Source: an uncultured Oscillospiraceae bacterium (GTDB lineage: Bacteria > Bacillota > Clostridia > Oscillospirales > Ruminococcaceae). From it: a stretch of 60,568 nt of DNA. Positions within the stretch are counted from its first letter, which is position 1. Every line of letters starts with the position of its first letter. The notes beneath the pieces are model-generated. The model searched no databases. It saw nothing but the letters and a program-made list of their open reading frames with translations, and was not told where the DNA came from. Below are positions 22,864 to 32,702 of the stretch, in pieces. The stretch covers positions 37,148 to 97,715 of the forward strand of contig CAJUMG010000006.1 in assembly GCA_910587335.1 (NCBI GenBank). Direction: 5' to 3'. Made by a program: the position numbers and the translations under genes.

Positions 22864-24078
22864 TTATTCGTTTACAAAAGCCGTTTCCTGGGAGCCATAC
22901 AAGGCGTTTTCTAAAGCCGCCGCCAGCTTTTTAAAATTTTTCGTGGATCGGCTCGCGCCTGCAACCGTCTCCATCTCATCCGGCAAAAACTGTTTGTCAA
23001 TAAACTCCTCGAGAATCGCCGGATAAAATACCGCCGAATCAAAGCCTTCTTCTCTTTCTGTCTGGGAACCGCCGGTATCCTTGGACCGATAGTCGCCCTT
23101 TTCGTCCATCGCGTCAAAGGTAATCTGGGAAATCATATTGTCTTGAATGACCAAAATAACAAATTCTGTCCAACCGTCGGTCTCTTCTCCCATCTGGGCG
23201 CGATATTCCCCATCCTCGAAGAGAGGTACGGCAAAAAGTTCGGTTCTTCCCTGCCGGGCACTTTTCAGCGCATGCCTTAAAAGCTTTTGGAAGCGGTGGG
23301 TGGATATGGTAGCGCCGGCCACACTGTCAATCTCCTCGGCGGAGCCGGACTGCATATAGGAATCCACCAGCTTTTGGATGTAGTCCGCTGGATAGGTCTC
23401 AGGCAGGCCATTTGCCGCATTTCCGGCAATCATGTCCCTTTCATACTTCTCGTCCGCCGATTTGAGCTGACCGTCCTCGTCCCTCGCATCATATTGAATG
23501 GACTCAACCTCTCCGCCGATAATCGTAAGGCGGACAAAATCTTTCCATCCATTGTCATACTCCGGCATTTCCACCTCATATGTTCCATCCTGATAAAGAG
23601 GCAGCGCCGTTTTTCCCGGCGTCCCTTCCCTCACCTTCTCCATTAAAGCGGTCATGACTTTTTTGAAATTCTGGGAGGAAAGGGTCGCACCGGCGACAGA
23701 ATCGACCTTTTCCGGATCATATTGGGCCGCCTGGAAGGCCTGTGTCAAATCCTGGTACGCTTTCTCCGGATAGGTTGCGGGCAGGCCGTTTACCGCGTTT
23801 CCCACCGCCATGTCATCTCGATAGGCGGCGTCCTCACTCTTTTTTTCGCCGCTTTCATTTAGCGCGTCATACTCCACCTCTGTGATATATCCGCCCGTGA
23901 CCGTTACCTTTCCATACTCCTGCCAGCTCTTGTCGTATGTAGGCATCTGTACTTCATAAACACCATCTGTATAAGGCCCCCGATCTGTTTCGTTCAGATG
24001 GCTTTGCCCACCTCCAGCACAACCCGACATTCCCAGGCAGATGCAAACTACGCATATGATACCCATCCATTTTCTCAT
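22864..24078 (-). CDS. Lipoprotein with three FMN-binding-like domains
   Basis: A 404-residue extracellular lipoprotein. The signal peptide ends in a lipobox (LGMSGC, lipid-modified C20). Three homologous domains of about 115 residues follow (roughly 35-150, 158-275 and 285-395). Each starts DGxYxxxM and ends in a variant of the flavin-attachment motif: DSVAGATLS (126-134), DSVAGATIS (251-259) and the weaker ETVAGASRS. Such FMN_bind domains carry covalently attached FMN in RnfG, NqrC and the extracellular electron-transfer lipoprotein PplA. Here the residue before Gly is Ala rather than Ser/Thr. A redox role is likely but electron partners are not in the window. Confidence 0.82.
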   Translation of the reverse strand: MRKWMGIICVVCICLGMSGCAGGGQSHLNETDRGPYTDGVYEVQMPTYDKSWQEYGKVTVTGGYITEVEYDALNESGEKKSEDAAYRDDMAVGNAVNGLPATYPEKAYQDLTQAFQAAQYDPEKVDSVAGATLSSQNFKKVMTALMEKVREGTPGKTALPLYQDGTYEVEMPEYDNGWKDFVRLTIIGGEVESIQYDARDEDGQLKSADEKYERDMIAGNAANGLPETYPADYIQKLVDSYMQSGSAEEIDSVAGATISTHRFQKLLRHALKSARQGRTELFAVPLFEDGEYRAQMGEETDGWTEFVILVIQDNMISQITFDAMDEKGDYRSKDTGGSQTEREEGFDSAVFYPAILEEFIDKQFLPDEMETVAGASRSTKNFKKLAAALENALYGSQETAFVNE

Positions 24079-24169
24079 CTACAAAAATCCTCCCGTCTGC
24101 TCTTTTTTTCGAACTGTCAAAGAAAAATCCGCGGAACAAGCGGTGTTCCGCGGAAAATAGCCTTTATAC

Positions 24170-25285
24170 TCAGCGGTCAAAAATTTTCCGAATCACTTCG
24201 AATTCATCAATTTCCTGCTTCTCTTCCTCTTCGCTAATTCCCAAGCTCTCCAAAATAGCCGAAGCCGGATCCTTCTCCGCCGGTTTTTCCTCCTGCGTCT
24301 TTTCCTCTTGTTTGAAAGGCTCTTCTGTCTCAAAGTTTGTGGCGATCACTGTCACCTGCATCTCATCGTTAAAGGATGGATCCAACGCCGCACCCCAAAT
24401 AATATTGGCGTCCGGATGGGCAACGTCCCGCACCATACTAGAAGCTAAATCCACATCCTCCAAGCTGATATCCGGCGAAGCGATAATGTTGATGATAACG
24501 CCCTTTGCCCCGTTAATCGAGGTTTCTAAAAGCGGACTGGAAATCGCAGCGGCGGCGGCGTCAGCCGCCTTATCTTTGCCCGATGCACGTCCAACACCCA
24601 TGTGGGCTTGTCCTGCATTTTTCATAACGGCGGTAACATCCGCAAAGTCCAGGTTGATCAGTCCTGGAATGTTAATTAAATCCGAAATGCTCTGAACTCC
24701 ATGACGCAGTACATCATCTGCAACCTCAAACGCGTTGACCAGTGTGATCTTTGTTTCCGATAAGTACTTTAGCTTTTCATTGGGAACTACTACCAACGCA
24801 TCTACATGCTCGCGCAGAGACAAAATTCCCATCTCTGCCTGCTCCATCCGCCGGCGTCCTTCAAATGCGAAAGGCTTGGTTACAATACCCACTGTAAGAA
24901 TGCCCATATCCTTGGCAATCTCCGCCACAATCGGCGCCGCGCCGGTTCCCGTGCCACCGCCCATTCCAGCCGCGACAAAGAGCATATCCGTCCCCTTTAA
25001 TGCCGACGCGATTTCCTCCCGGCTTTCTTCAGCCGCTTTTTGTCCAATCTCCGGATGCCCGCCAGCGCCCTTACCGCGGGTGGACTTCATGCCAATCTGA
25101 ATCTTCTGCGTTGCATTAGAGGAGGAAAGGACCTGGCTGTCCGTATTCAGCGAAATAAACTCTACACTTTGCATGCCGGAAGAAATCATCCGGTTAACCG
25201 CATTGCCGCCGCCGCCGCCAACGCCGACTACCTTAATAGCAACGCCTTTGTCGACGTAATTATCAATTTCAAAATTCATGAGCAT
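24170..25285 (-). CDS. ftsZ: Cell division GTPase FtsZ
   Basis: A 371-residue tubulin homologue that forms the division ring. The GTP-binding loops are visible: GVGGGGGNAVNRM (residues 21-33), the tubulin signature GGGTGTGA (109-116) and the T7 loop (NLDFADVTAVMKNAG). The variable linker is acidic. The C-terminal peptide reads FEVIRKIFDR, which departs from the common DIPAFLR core but keeps a basic hydrophobic end. AGGAGG lies eight bases before the ATG. It is the last gene of the dcw cluster and also has its own promoter at 25390-25418. Confidence 0.97.
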   Translation of the reverse strand: MLMNFEIDNYVDKGVAIKVVGVGGGGGNAVNRMISSGMQSVEFISLNTDSQVLSSSNATQKIQIGMKSTRGKGAGGHPEIGQKAAEESREEIASALKGTDMLFVAAGMGGGTGTGAAPIVAEIAKDMGILTVGIVTKPFAFEGRRRMEQAEMGILSLREHVDALVVVPNEKLKYLSETKITLVNAFEVADDVLRHGVQSISDLINIPGLINLDFADVTAVMKNAGQAHMGVGRASGKDKAADAAAAAISSPLLETSINGAKGVIINIIASPDISLEDVDLASSMVRDVAHPDANIIWGAALDPSFNDEMQVTVIATNFETEEPFKQEEKTQEEKPAEKDPASAILESLGISEEEEKQEIDEFEVIRKIFDR

Positions 25286-25389
25286 ATTTATTTCCTCCTA
25301 AGCTTTTCTTCTTCAAGCAGAAGTCTTTCTAATCTGTTAAATTTTGATCCTGTTGTTAATCCATAAAAATGTCTTAATCCCCTCATTGT

Positions 25390-25418
25390 AATATACCATT
25401 TTTTCCTCTTGAACTCAA
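25390..25418 (-). promoter_or_regulatory. Promoter of ftsZ
   Basis: On the minus strand, -35 TTGAGT (25413-25418), a 17-bp spacer and -10 TATATT (25390-25395), in the 200-bp spacer between ftsQ and ftsZ. Confidence 0.65.
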
Positions 25419-25485
25419 TAGCGAATCTCTTGTTTTCGTTGGACTTTCCCATTTTTATAGGACTTTTTGCATTTTATCCACATTT

Positions 25486-26487
25486 TTAACCGGAATCGCC
25501 TCCTTGCTCCGGCTGGCTCTCTCCTTCTTCGCCAGATAAGTCTCCTTCACTCTCCTGATCCTCTGCGCCGCTTATTGGAGCTTGTCCCTCGGAGAGCTGT
25601 CCATCCTGGAGCTGTCCGTCCGGCTGATTCCCCAAAACCGGTGCTATCACACGTCCGGATGGTCGTGTCCATACCTCCCCATCGTAGGAGGCATCGATTG
25701 TTCCATGAAAGCTGGACAGCAAATCTTCCGTTTCAATAACCTTTAAAATCAGCTCCAGCTTATACTCCAAGCTGCTATCCGTCCCCAAAACAATCTCAAA
25801 CTGATCCTTATAAAACAATTTAAGGTTATATGGATCGGAAAGATCAATGATAGTATAATAAGGAAAATCAATTTTTCTTACCGCATCCACAATTAGGCGC
25901 ATCCTTTTCACATTATCCGAATCGCTTTCCTCTAGATAGCTGCCCTGTTCCGGCGTTTCCTCGGAAAAGCCCATGACAACCGGCATTTCCTCTGGCAAAA
26001 CCGGCGTATTGCACTCTAATACCCGCCCGCTTTCACTAATCAAAGTGTAGCCTGCACCAGCGTCGATGGCGCCGAAGGGAATCTCCTCGGTAATTTCCAA
26101 TACGATTGTATCCGGCAGCTTTCGGCGGATTTTCACACCCGCGATGTAGCTGTATTCATTAACCAGCTTTTCGCGAATTTGCGCGTCTTTTAGCCGAAAC
26201 ATGTTTTCTTCCAGCAAAATTCCAGAGGATATAATCAGCGACCGGTCATCGTACCGTTCACAACCGGTAACTGTTATCGTCTTGATCTTGAAAAAGACGG
26301 TGGTCGTTAATACGATGGTCGTGGTCACCATAAAAACTAAAATCAGAAGGTACCAAAGGGTGTTATTCCCCTTGCGGCGACGGCGTTTTTGCCTCGGCTG
26401 GCGCACCGGATCAGCGCCCATCCCATTGTAGGATCCGGGATGGGCGGCAGACCGCTTTCTCTTTTTTTGTTTTTCCTTTCTGCTCAT
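25486..26487 (-). CDS. ftsQ: Cell division protein FtsQ/DivIB
   Basis: A 333-residue bitopic protein. A Lys/Arg-rich cytoplasmic tail (1-42) is followed by a transmembrane helix (WYLLILVFMVTTTIVLTTT), the POTRA domain (FKIKTITVTGCERYDDRSLI and VKIRRKLPDTIVLEITEE) and the beta domain. The extracellular end (about residues 275-333) is a low-complexity acidic Gly/Gln/Glu tail. It belongs to the divisome with FtsL and the transpeptidase. It lies between murA and ftsZ as in many Firmicutes. Confidence 0.9.
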   Translation of the reverse strand: MSRKEKQKKRKRSAAHPGSYNGMGADPVRQPRQKRRRRKGNNTLWYLLILVFMVTTTIVLTTTVFFKIKTITVTGCERYDDRSLIISSGILLEENMFRLKDAQIREKLVNEYSYIAGVKIRRKLPDTIVLEITEEIPFGAIDAGAGYTLISESGRVLECNTPVLPEEMPVVMGFSEETPEQGSYLEESDSDNVKRMRLIVDAVRKIDFPYYTIIDLSDPYNLKLFYKDQFEIVLGTDSSLEYKLELILKVIETEDLLSSFHGTIDASYDGEVWTRPSGRVIAPVLGNQPDGQLQDGQLSEGQAPISGAEDQESEGDLSGEEGESQPEQGGDSG

Positions 26488-26502
26488 GTACGTTCCTGCC
26501 TT

Positions 26503-27756
26503 TTATTCTTTCCTGATTTTAGCTCCCATCGCCGTCAAATTCCGGCAAAAATGTTCATATCCCCGCTCAATCCAATGAACACCCTCAATCCGGCTCCTTC
26601 CCCGAGCCGCTAGGGCCGCCAGCACCAATCCCGCGCCGCCGCGCAGATCCTCTGCGCAAACGTCCGCGCCGTGCAGCTCTTTTGACCCCTCTACCACCGC
26701 GGTTCGCCCTTCCCTGTGGATTTGTACGCCCATTTTTTGCAGTCCCAATACGCTGCTGTATCGGTTCTCAAAAATATTTTCCACAAATATGCTGTTTCCT
26801 TGTGCGGTCGCCGCCAAAGACAGAAACAGCGGTAGCCCATCGGTGGGGAATCCGGGATAAGGCGCTGTTTCAATGTGGGGAAAGGCGCGGAACCGCCCCT
26901 CGGATTTTAAAAAAAGACGATTCTTTTCCCAACCGACCCGACTGCCGTTTTTTTGCAGCAGCATTAGCATAGATGATAGGTTTCGGGGATCCGCTCCCAA
27001 AACTGCCGCTTGCCCGCCTGTTATAGCCGCCGCAGCCAGATAGGTAGCGGCAGCAATCCGGTCTCCTATCACTGTATGCTCACACCCACCCAATCGGGTA
27101 ACGCCTTCTATCTCGATGACGCTGCTTCCTGCTCCACAAATCCTTGCACCACACCGATTTAAAAATACTGCTAAATCCACAATTTCGGGCTCTCTGGCAG
27201 CTTGACAAAGTGTTGTTTTTCCCTGAGCCAACACCGCCGCCATCATAAGATTTTCGGTGGCGCCGACACTGGGGAAGGATAATGTAATCCGCGCCCCCTG
27301 CAATTTAGAGGGTGTGTGGCATAACAGATAATCTTGCTCTTCCTGTACAACAGCACCCATCTGCCGCAAACCATTCAAATGCAGATCAATCGGTCGGGGA
27401 CCTAAGCGGCACCCTCCGGGATAGGCAATTTTTACGCGTCCACATCTAGCCAGAAGGGGGCCCAAAAAGACAATAGACGAGCGCATTTTTCCAGTCAAAG
27501 TCTCGGAAAGCTCCTGATTGGAAAGACTGGAAGAATCCACTGTAATGCTTCCCTGCTCCCAGTCTGTCCGGCACCCTAAGGTCTGCAGAATTTGGACAGT
27601 CAGCGCCGTATCGGAAAGAGCGGGACAATTATGTATCGTACAGCGCCCATTCGTGAGCACCGTCGCCGCTAGAATGGGCAAGACACTATTTTTTGCACCC
27701 TGAACGCGGATCTCCCCTTCCAAGCGCTGGCCGCCCACAATCTCATATCTATCCAT
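26503..27756 (-). CDS. murA: UDP-N-acetylglucosamine 1-carboxyvinyltransferase
   Basis: A 417-residue EPSP-synthase-fold enzyme that makes the first committed peptidoglycan precursor. The substrate loop GAKNSVLPILAATVL is at 20-34. The active-site loop PGGCRLGPRPIDLH contains the cysteine attacked by fosfomycin (C116), so the enzyme should be fosfomycin-sensitive. The ATG at 27756 follows AAAGGAA with good spacing; the longer frame from 27801 lacks one. It lies between murG and ftsQ. Many Firmicutes have two MurA paralogues; only one is in the window. Confidence 0.95.
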   Translation of the reverse strand: MDRYEIVGGQRLEGEIRVQGAKNSVLPILAATVLTNGRCTIHNCPALSDTALTVQILQTLGCRTDWEQGSITVDSSSLSNQELSETLTGKMRSSIVFLGPLLARCGRVKIAYPGGCRLGPRPIDLHLNGLRQMGAVVQEEQDYLLCHTPSKLQGARITLSFPSVGATENLMMAAVLAQGKTTLCQAAREPEIVDLAVFLNRCGARICGAGSSVIEIEGVTRLGGCEHTVIGDRIAAATYLAAAAITGGQAAVLGADPRNLSSMLMLLQKNGSRVGWEKNRLFLKSEGRFRAFPHIETAPYPGFPTDGLPLFLSLAATAQGNSIFVENIFENRYSSVLGLQKMGVQIHREGRTAVVEGSKELHGADVCAEDLRGGAGLVLAALAARGRSRIEGVHWIERGYEHFCRNLTAMGAKIRKE

Positions 27757-27852
27757 AAACGCCGTTCCTTTCTGATAAAAAGTCCCGCTAAAACGGTTCA
27801 TTTCATCATATGCAGTCAGGCGTTTTCGGTGAAAACGGGAAAAGAAAAACGT

Positions 27853-28980
27853 CTATTTAGGAGAGGATAGCTTCATAATCTGCCGGTAAATTCGGTCGTT
27901 TGCGTCATGGATGGAAAGAGCCGCTGCATTTTCTCCCAGCTGCCGCAGCTTGTCGGAATCGGCACAAAGCCGATCAAATTCCTCACACAGCCTCTGGCCG
28001 GTCAGTTCCTTTTCCTCTATTACAACCGCCGCATTCCGACCGGCTAACGCCATAGCGTTGTGATATTGATGATTTTCCGCTACATTGGGAGAGGGAATCA
28101 AAATCGAAGCCTTTCCAGCCGCTTCCAGTTCACTTAACGTGCTGGCGCCGGACCGGCCAATGACCAAATCCGCCGCTGCAAAGCATTCCGGCATGTCGTA
28201 AATATATTCCCTAATGTCTAAATTTTTATTATGATTACTATTTGGAATACCTTTTTCCGCTAAAAGCTTGGGAAAGAGTTCTACCCCATAAGCGCCGGTC
28301 GCATGAATGTGAAAAATATCCGGCCGATCCTTGTTGTGGGCGATCAGCTCTGCCATCGCCTCATTGACCCTTCGAGCACCCAGGCTACCACCAAAGGACA
28401 GGACGCAGATTTTCCCTTCCAGCCCCATTTTTTTTCGGATGGCCTTTCGGTCAGAGGTGAAAAATGCCTCTCGCACCGGATTGCCGGTTACAACAAATTG
28501 GGTGCCGGATGGCAGATATTTTTTTGCCTCCGGTACGGCCAGCATGACCTTGTTCACATATTTGCTCAGCAGCTTGGTGGTCACACCGGGAAAAGCATTT
28601 TGCTCGTGGGTCAGGGTGGGAATCCCCATTTTTGCCGCCTGCCGTACCAATGGTCCGCTGACATAGCCGCCGGTTCCCATTACCACATCCGGGCGAAACT
28701 CCCGCAATATTTGGCGGGAGCGCCGCCCCGAGGTGGTAAGATAAGCCACAGCCATCAGGTTGTTCTTTAGATTGTTCCAGCTAAACCGGCGCTGAAAGCC
28801 CTTGACCTTTATAGGCGTAAAGGCAAAACCCGCCTTTGGCACCAAACCCGCCTCCATGCCAGAGGGATTTCCCGCAAACAGGATTTCGGCATCTGGCTGC
28901 TGTTTCTTTAGATAGCCCGCTACCGCCAGTGCCGGATTGATATGTCCGCCGGTGCCGCCGCAGACGAATAAAACCCGCAT
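27853..28980 (-). CDS. murG: Lipid II synthase MurG
   Basis: A 375-residue GT28 glycosyltransferase that transfers GlcNAc to lipid I on the inner membrane face. The N-terminal glycine loop FVCGGTGGHINPALAVA, the GTGGYVSGPLVRQA segment and the C-terminal donor site (ADLVIGRSGASTLSELEAAGK) are clear. The ATG at 28980 has GAAAGGGTGGG before it. It is 14 bases after ftsW. Confidence 0.96.
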   Translation of the reverse strand: MRVLFVCGGTGGHINPALAVAGYLKKQQPDAEILFAGNPSGMEAGLVPKAGFAFTPIKVKGFQRRFSWNNLKNNLMAVAYLTTSGRRSRQILREFRPDVVMGTGGYVSGPLVRQAAKMGIPTLTHEQNAFPGVTTKLLSKYVNKVMLAVPEAKKYLPSGTQFVVTGNPVREAFFTSDRKAIRKKMGLEGKICVLSFGGSLGARRVNEAMAELIAHNKDRPDIFHIHATGAYGVELFPKLLAEKGIPNSNHNKNLDIREYIYDMPECFAAADLVIGRSGASTLSELEAAGKASILIPSPNVAENHQYHNAMALAGRNAAVVIEEKELTGQRLCEEFDRLCADSDKLRQLGENAAALSIHDANDRIYRQIMKLSSPK

Positions 28981-28994
28981 AGAACCCACCCTTT

Positions 28995-30143
28995 CTATTG
29001 TTTTTCCAGTGCAGCGCGCCGGGAAACAGACAGAATAACCCCCATCTGTGCCAGTAGCATCATCAGCGCCGTGCCGCCGTAGGAGAAAAATGGCAGGCTG
29101 ATACCAGTATTGGGAATGGTGTTGGTCACAACAGCGATGTTTAAAAGTGCCTGTAGACCCACCTGAGTCGTCAGCCCCACTGCCAGCATCGTGCCAAACT
29201 TATCCTGTGCCCGAATAGCGATGACATAGCCGCGCCAAACCAAAAGTGCAAATAAAATAACGATGATGGACGCTCCCAGCAGCCCCAGCTCTTCACAAAC
29301 AATAGAAAATACAAAATCGTTTTGCGGCTCTGGAATGTATAGATACTTTTGGCGGGAATTGCCCAGCCCAAGACCCATCACACCGCCGGAACCGATAGCC
29401 AACAGCGACTGAATCGTCTGAAATCCCAGCCCTTGTGGGTCCGCAAAGGGGTCCAGCCAAAATTCCAATCTGGACTGAGCGTATTGAATAACACCCGGGA
29501 TCATAACCACTACCACAATGCCCGCCGCCAATACACCAACACCAAGGGCAAACCACTTTAGGTCAACGCCGCCCACAAACATCATTACAATGCCGATGGT
29601 AGCAATCAATACTGTACCGGATAAGTGCGGCTCCAGCATCATTAACCCAGAAATAACACCCAGCACAATCAAAAACGGTGCGATACCATACCGGAAAGTC
29701 CGCATCTTTGCTCCATACATGTCAACCATTTTCGCGAATAGGATCACAACCGCAAACTTTGCAATTTCCGAGGGCTGAAAGGTCGTCAGATTGCCAATGG
29801 GAATCCAACGATGCACCCCCGCGATTTTGGGCATGAACAGCACAATAATCAACAGCACCACCGCAACTCCCGTAACCGGAAGAGCCAGTTTTCTCCAAAA
29901 TCGGTAGTCAAAATTGGAGGCAACGATCATGGCAATCACCCCGGCAAGCGCGAAAATCATCTGCTTTTTAATGTAATAAAAGCTGTCGTTGTCGTGGTAA
30001 TAAGCATATGCATAGCTGGCGGAAAAAAGCATGATCAGGCCAAAAGTCAGAAGAAGCAAAACCAATACCAAAAAAGTGACATCCAGGTTTCCTCTGCCTG
30101 TGGGACGTGTTTTTTTGCCCTGCATACTCTGTTTTTTCACCAT
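28995..30143 (-). CDS. ftsW: SEDS-family peptidoglycan polymerase FtsW/SpoVE
   Basis: A 382-residue SEDS protein with about ten transmembrane helices. Landmarks are GLIMLFSASYAYAYY near the first helix, the catalytic-site extracellular loop region (WIPIGNLTTFQPSEIAKFAVVI) and the end NTGISLPFFSYGGTALM. It polymerises lipid II with the class B PBP of this cluster. The ATG at 30143 follows GAGGGAAG. The position between mraY and murG fits FtsW or its sporulation relative SpoVE; sequence alone does not separate them here. Confidence 0.93.
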   Translation of the reverse strand: MVKKQSMQGKKTRPTGRGNLDVTFLVLVLLLLTFGLIMLFSASYAYAYYHDNDSFYYIKKQMIFALAGVIAMIVASNFDYRFWRKLALPVTGVAVVLLIIVLFMPKIAGVHRWIPIGNLTTFQPSEIAKFAVVILFAKMVDMYGAKMRTFRYGIAPFLIVLGVISGLMMLEPHLSGTVLIATIGIVMMFVGGVDLKWFALGVGVLAAGIVVVVMIPGVIQYAQSRLEFWLDPFADPQGLGFQTIQSLLAIGSGGVMGLGLGNSRQKYLYIPEPQNDFVFSIVCEELGLLGASIIVILFALLVWRGYVIAIRAQDKFGTMLAVGLTTQVGLQALLNIAVVTNTIPNTGISLPFFSYGGTALMMLLAQMGVILSVSRRAALEKQ

Positions 30144-30174
30144 CCAAGCTTCCCTCTTTCCGGATAAAAGTTCT

Positions 30175-31185
30175 CTATAAGGATGTAATCCACCAAACCG
30201 CCAGCGCACATCCGACAGCGGTTACCAAAGAAAATACGCCGACAATTTTCACTTCGCTCCAGCCGCTCATCTCAAAATGATGGTGGATGGGGCTCATTTT
30301 AAAAATCCGTTTCCCTGTCAATTTAAAAGAAGTAACCTGCATCATAACCGAAAGGGTCTCGGCCAGATAGACAATCCCGATCATGGCGATTAAAAACGGC
30401 AAGCCCAGACCAAAACCCATGGCGACGACTAAACCGCCTAAAAACATAGAGCCAGTATCCCCCATAAACACCTTGGCGGGATGGAAGTTCCAGACCAAAA
30501 AGCCCAGCATAGCTCCGGCTGCCGCTACCGCTAACAGCTGCATTTCGTAAATGGATAGCATAGCGGCAATTACCATAAACCCAAGGGACGCTACAAAGGT
30601 CACCGATCCCGCTAAACCATCGATACCGTCGGTCAAGTTTACCGCATTCACCGTACCAACGATCAGAATGAACAGCGCCACAGGATAATAAAACAATCCC
30701 AGGTCCCAGCTGCCAACAAACGGAATTCTCAGTACAGTGGAAGTATCCCCAGCCAGATAAAGAATAACCAGGTACAAAGCAGCAATCAGAATCTGCATAA
30801 TCATTTTTTGTCCGGCAGTTAAACCAAGATTTCGCTTTTTCACTACCTTTACATAGTCATCCACAAATCCCAGAAATGCAAATGCCAAAGCCACAATCAT
30901 TCCTGCAAAAAGCCGTGTTCCAAAAATGGGGGATACCTCGTTTTCCCCACCGCCGGCACTCATGTAAACCAAATATCCAACTGTAACCGATACCAACACC
31001 CCTGCAATGAACAGAAAGCCGCCCATCGTAGGCGTTCCCTGTTTATTTTTGTGCCATACCGGCCCGATATCCAAAATCGTCTGACCGTATTTGACCTTCC
31101 GCAAAAGGGGTATTAGCCACAAGCCCATCAATGCGGTAATGCCAAACGCCAGCAGCGCGGTCATCAAAATAATAAACGTCCTCAT
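30175..31185 (-). CDS. mraY: Phospho-N-acetylmuramoyl-pentapeptide transferase
   Basis: A 336-residue, ten-helix membrane enzyme that makes lipid I from UDP-MurNAc-pentapeptide. Signatures are KQGTPTMGGFLF, the catalytic FLGFVDDYVKV aspartates, NLTDGIDGLAG and the MSPIHHHFE motif. The ATG at 31185 is preceded by TAGGAG; the open frame upstream to 31326 is not coding. The next gene is ftsW directly; the murD gene usually found between them is missing. Confidence 0.96.
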   Translation of the reverse strand: MRTFIILMTALLAFGITALMGLWLIPLLRKVKYGQTILDIGPVWHKNKQGTPTMGGFLFIAGVLVSVTVGYLVYMSAGGGENEVSPIFGTRLFAGMIVALAFAFLGFVDDYVKVVKKRNLGLTAGQKMIMQILIAALYLVILYLAGDTSTVLRIPFVGSWDLGLFYYPVALFILIVGTVNAVNLTDGIDGLAGSVTFVASLGFMVIAAMLSIYEMQLLAVAAAGAMLGFLVWNFHPAKVFMGDTGSMFLGGLVVAMGFGLGLPFLIAMIGIVYLAETLSVMMQVTSFKLTGKRIFKMSPIHHHFEMSGWSEVKIVGVFSLVTAVGCALAVWWITSL

Positions 31186-31334
31186 ATCTTCGCTCCTATC
31201 CGCCGCCCCGCCACAGCCTGTTGTCGTTGACCGCGGGATGAATACAAATTTTCGATTCTCGCTCTCATCAAAAACACATATGCTGCGGAAGCTGGCGTCG
31301 ATGTTGCGCCGCCCCGTCTCACACAAAACAAAAA

Positions 31335-32693
31335 CTACACCTCACGGTAAATGGCCTCAACCAATGTTTCCAGTGCCATGCCGTGGCTGCCCTTTACCCA
31401 GAGGATATCGCCTTCCCGCACCGATGCGATCACCTTTTTGGTCAAATCCTGCTTGCTGGAAAACCAAATGGTCTCCGGTACACCGGACTGTCTCGCTTCC
31501 TCCACAAGGAGCTTTGCCAACTCTCCATAGGCGTAAACCGCATCCAACCCCAAGGCGCCCGCCAGTTTTCCAATAGTCCGATGCGCCTCTTCCGCCAGAT
31601 ACCCCAGCTCCAGCATATCGGCCAGCACTGCAATGCGCCGCCCGGAGCAGGGCATTCCTTTCAAGGTGGTTAGCGCCGCTTCCATCGACTCCGGTCCCGC
31701 ATTGTAACAGTCCTCCACCACTGTGAATCCCCGATGCTCGGTAATTTTCTGCCGCCACCCGGTTACCTGATATTGATTCAGGGCAGCAGCGGCCTCTTTC
31801 GGTTCCAGCCCAAGACATATGCCCACTCCGAAAGCCGCCAGTGCGTTGCGTACATTATGCGGGCCCATACAAGGAATTCGCGCTGGGTACTTCTCCCCTT
31901 GAAAGCAGATGGTAAAGGTAGTACTCCCCGTAGAGACAATCAGATCCTTTGCCGTAATCTGACAATCTTTGTTGTCAATGCCGTAAAAAATCACCTTTAA
32001 ATGGGGATTTTTGTACCCCCATAACAGTGGATCATCTCCGTTGAGCAATAGCGGCGAGCCCTCCCGCAGTCCCTGGACGATTTCCAATTTAGCCTGGCGG
32101 ATGTTTTCCCGGCTGCCCAACTGTTCCATATGGGAAACACCAATGTTGGTAATCACTCCCACCTGTGGCAGCAGCGTTGTCGCCAATTCCTCTATCTCAC
32201 CCAGTGCAGTCATCCCCATCTCAATAACCGCCGCTTGATGCTCTGGCGTCAGCTGTAAAAGAGTTTGGGGCATTCCTACATTGTTATTGAGATTTTCCTT
32301 TGTCGTCAGCGTTCGGTACTTCTGCCGCACAACCGCAGCGATCATCTCCCGGGTTGTGGTTTTTCCCACACTTCCGGTAATGCCCACGGCCACCGGATCA
32401 ATTTTGACCCGGCGAAGTCGGGCCAGCGCCCGCAGCGCCCGCTCTGTATTTCCCACATACAACGTCTTTTCCTCGGGTTCGGATCCTTTTTTGTGTGCCA
32501 CCGCCGCCAGCGCGCCTTTTTCTAACGCCTGTGCAATAAACTGATGTCCGTCAAAGAATTCCCCTTCCAACGCGACAAACAAACAATTCGGTGTGATTTT
32601 TCGCGAATCGGTTACAATTTCCTCCACCGTTCCAAATAGCTTTTTATCCGCGCAGATCCACTCACTGATCTCGCTTAAGGAATAGCCGCCCAA
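31335..32693 (-). CDS. murF: UDP-MurNAc-tripeptide--D-Ala-D-Ala ligase
   Basis: A 452-residue Mur ligase adding the D-Ala-D-Ala made by Ddl. The N-terminal UDP-binding domain contains DSRKITPNCLFVALEGEFFDG. The central ATPase P-loop is GITGSVGKTTTREMIA, and YNAGPESMEAAL marks the MurF C-terminal transition. It starts with TTG at 32693 after AGGGAG, only nine bases from the murE stop, suggesting coupled translation. Confidence 0.95.
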   Translation of the reverse strand: MGGYSLSEISEWICADKKLFGTVEEIVTDSRKITPNCLFVALEGEFFDGHQFIAQALEKGALAAVAHKKGSEPEEKTLYVGNTERALRALARLRRVKIDPVAVGITGSVGKTTTREMIAAVVRQKYRTLTTKENLNNNVGMPQTLLQLTPEHQAAVIEMGMTALGEIEELATTLLPQVGVITNIGVSHMEQLGSRENIRQAKLEIVQGLREGSPLLLNGDDPLLWGYKNPHLKVIFYGIDNKDCQITAKDLIVSTGSTTFTICFQGEKYPARIPCMGPHNVRNALAAFGVGICLGLEPKEAAAALNQYQVTGWRQKITEHRGFTVVEDCYNAGPESMEAALTTLKGMPCSGRRIAVLADMLELGYLAEEAHRTIGKLAGALGLDAVYAYGELAKLLVEEARQSGVPETIWFSSKQDLTKKVIASVREGDILWVKGSHGMALETLVEAIYREV

Positions 32694-32702
32694 AAAACTC
32701 CC

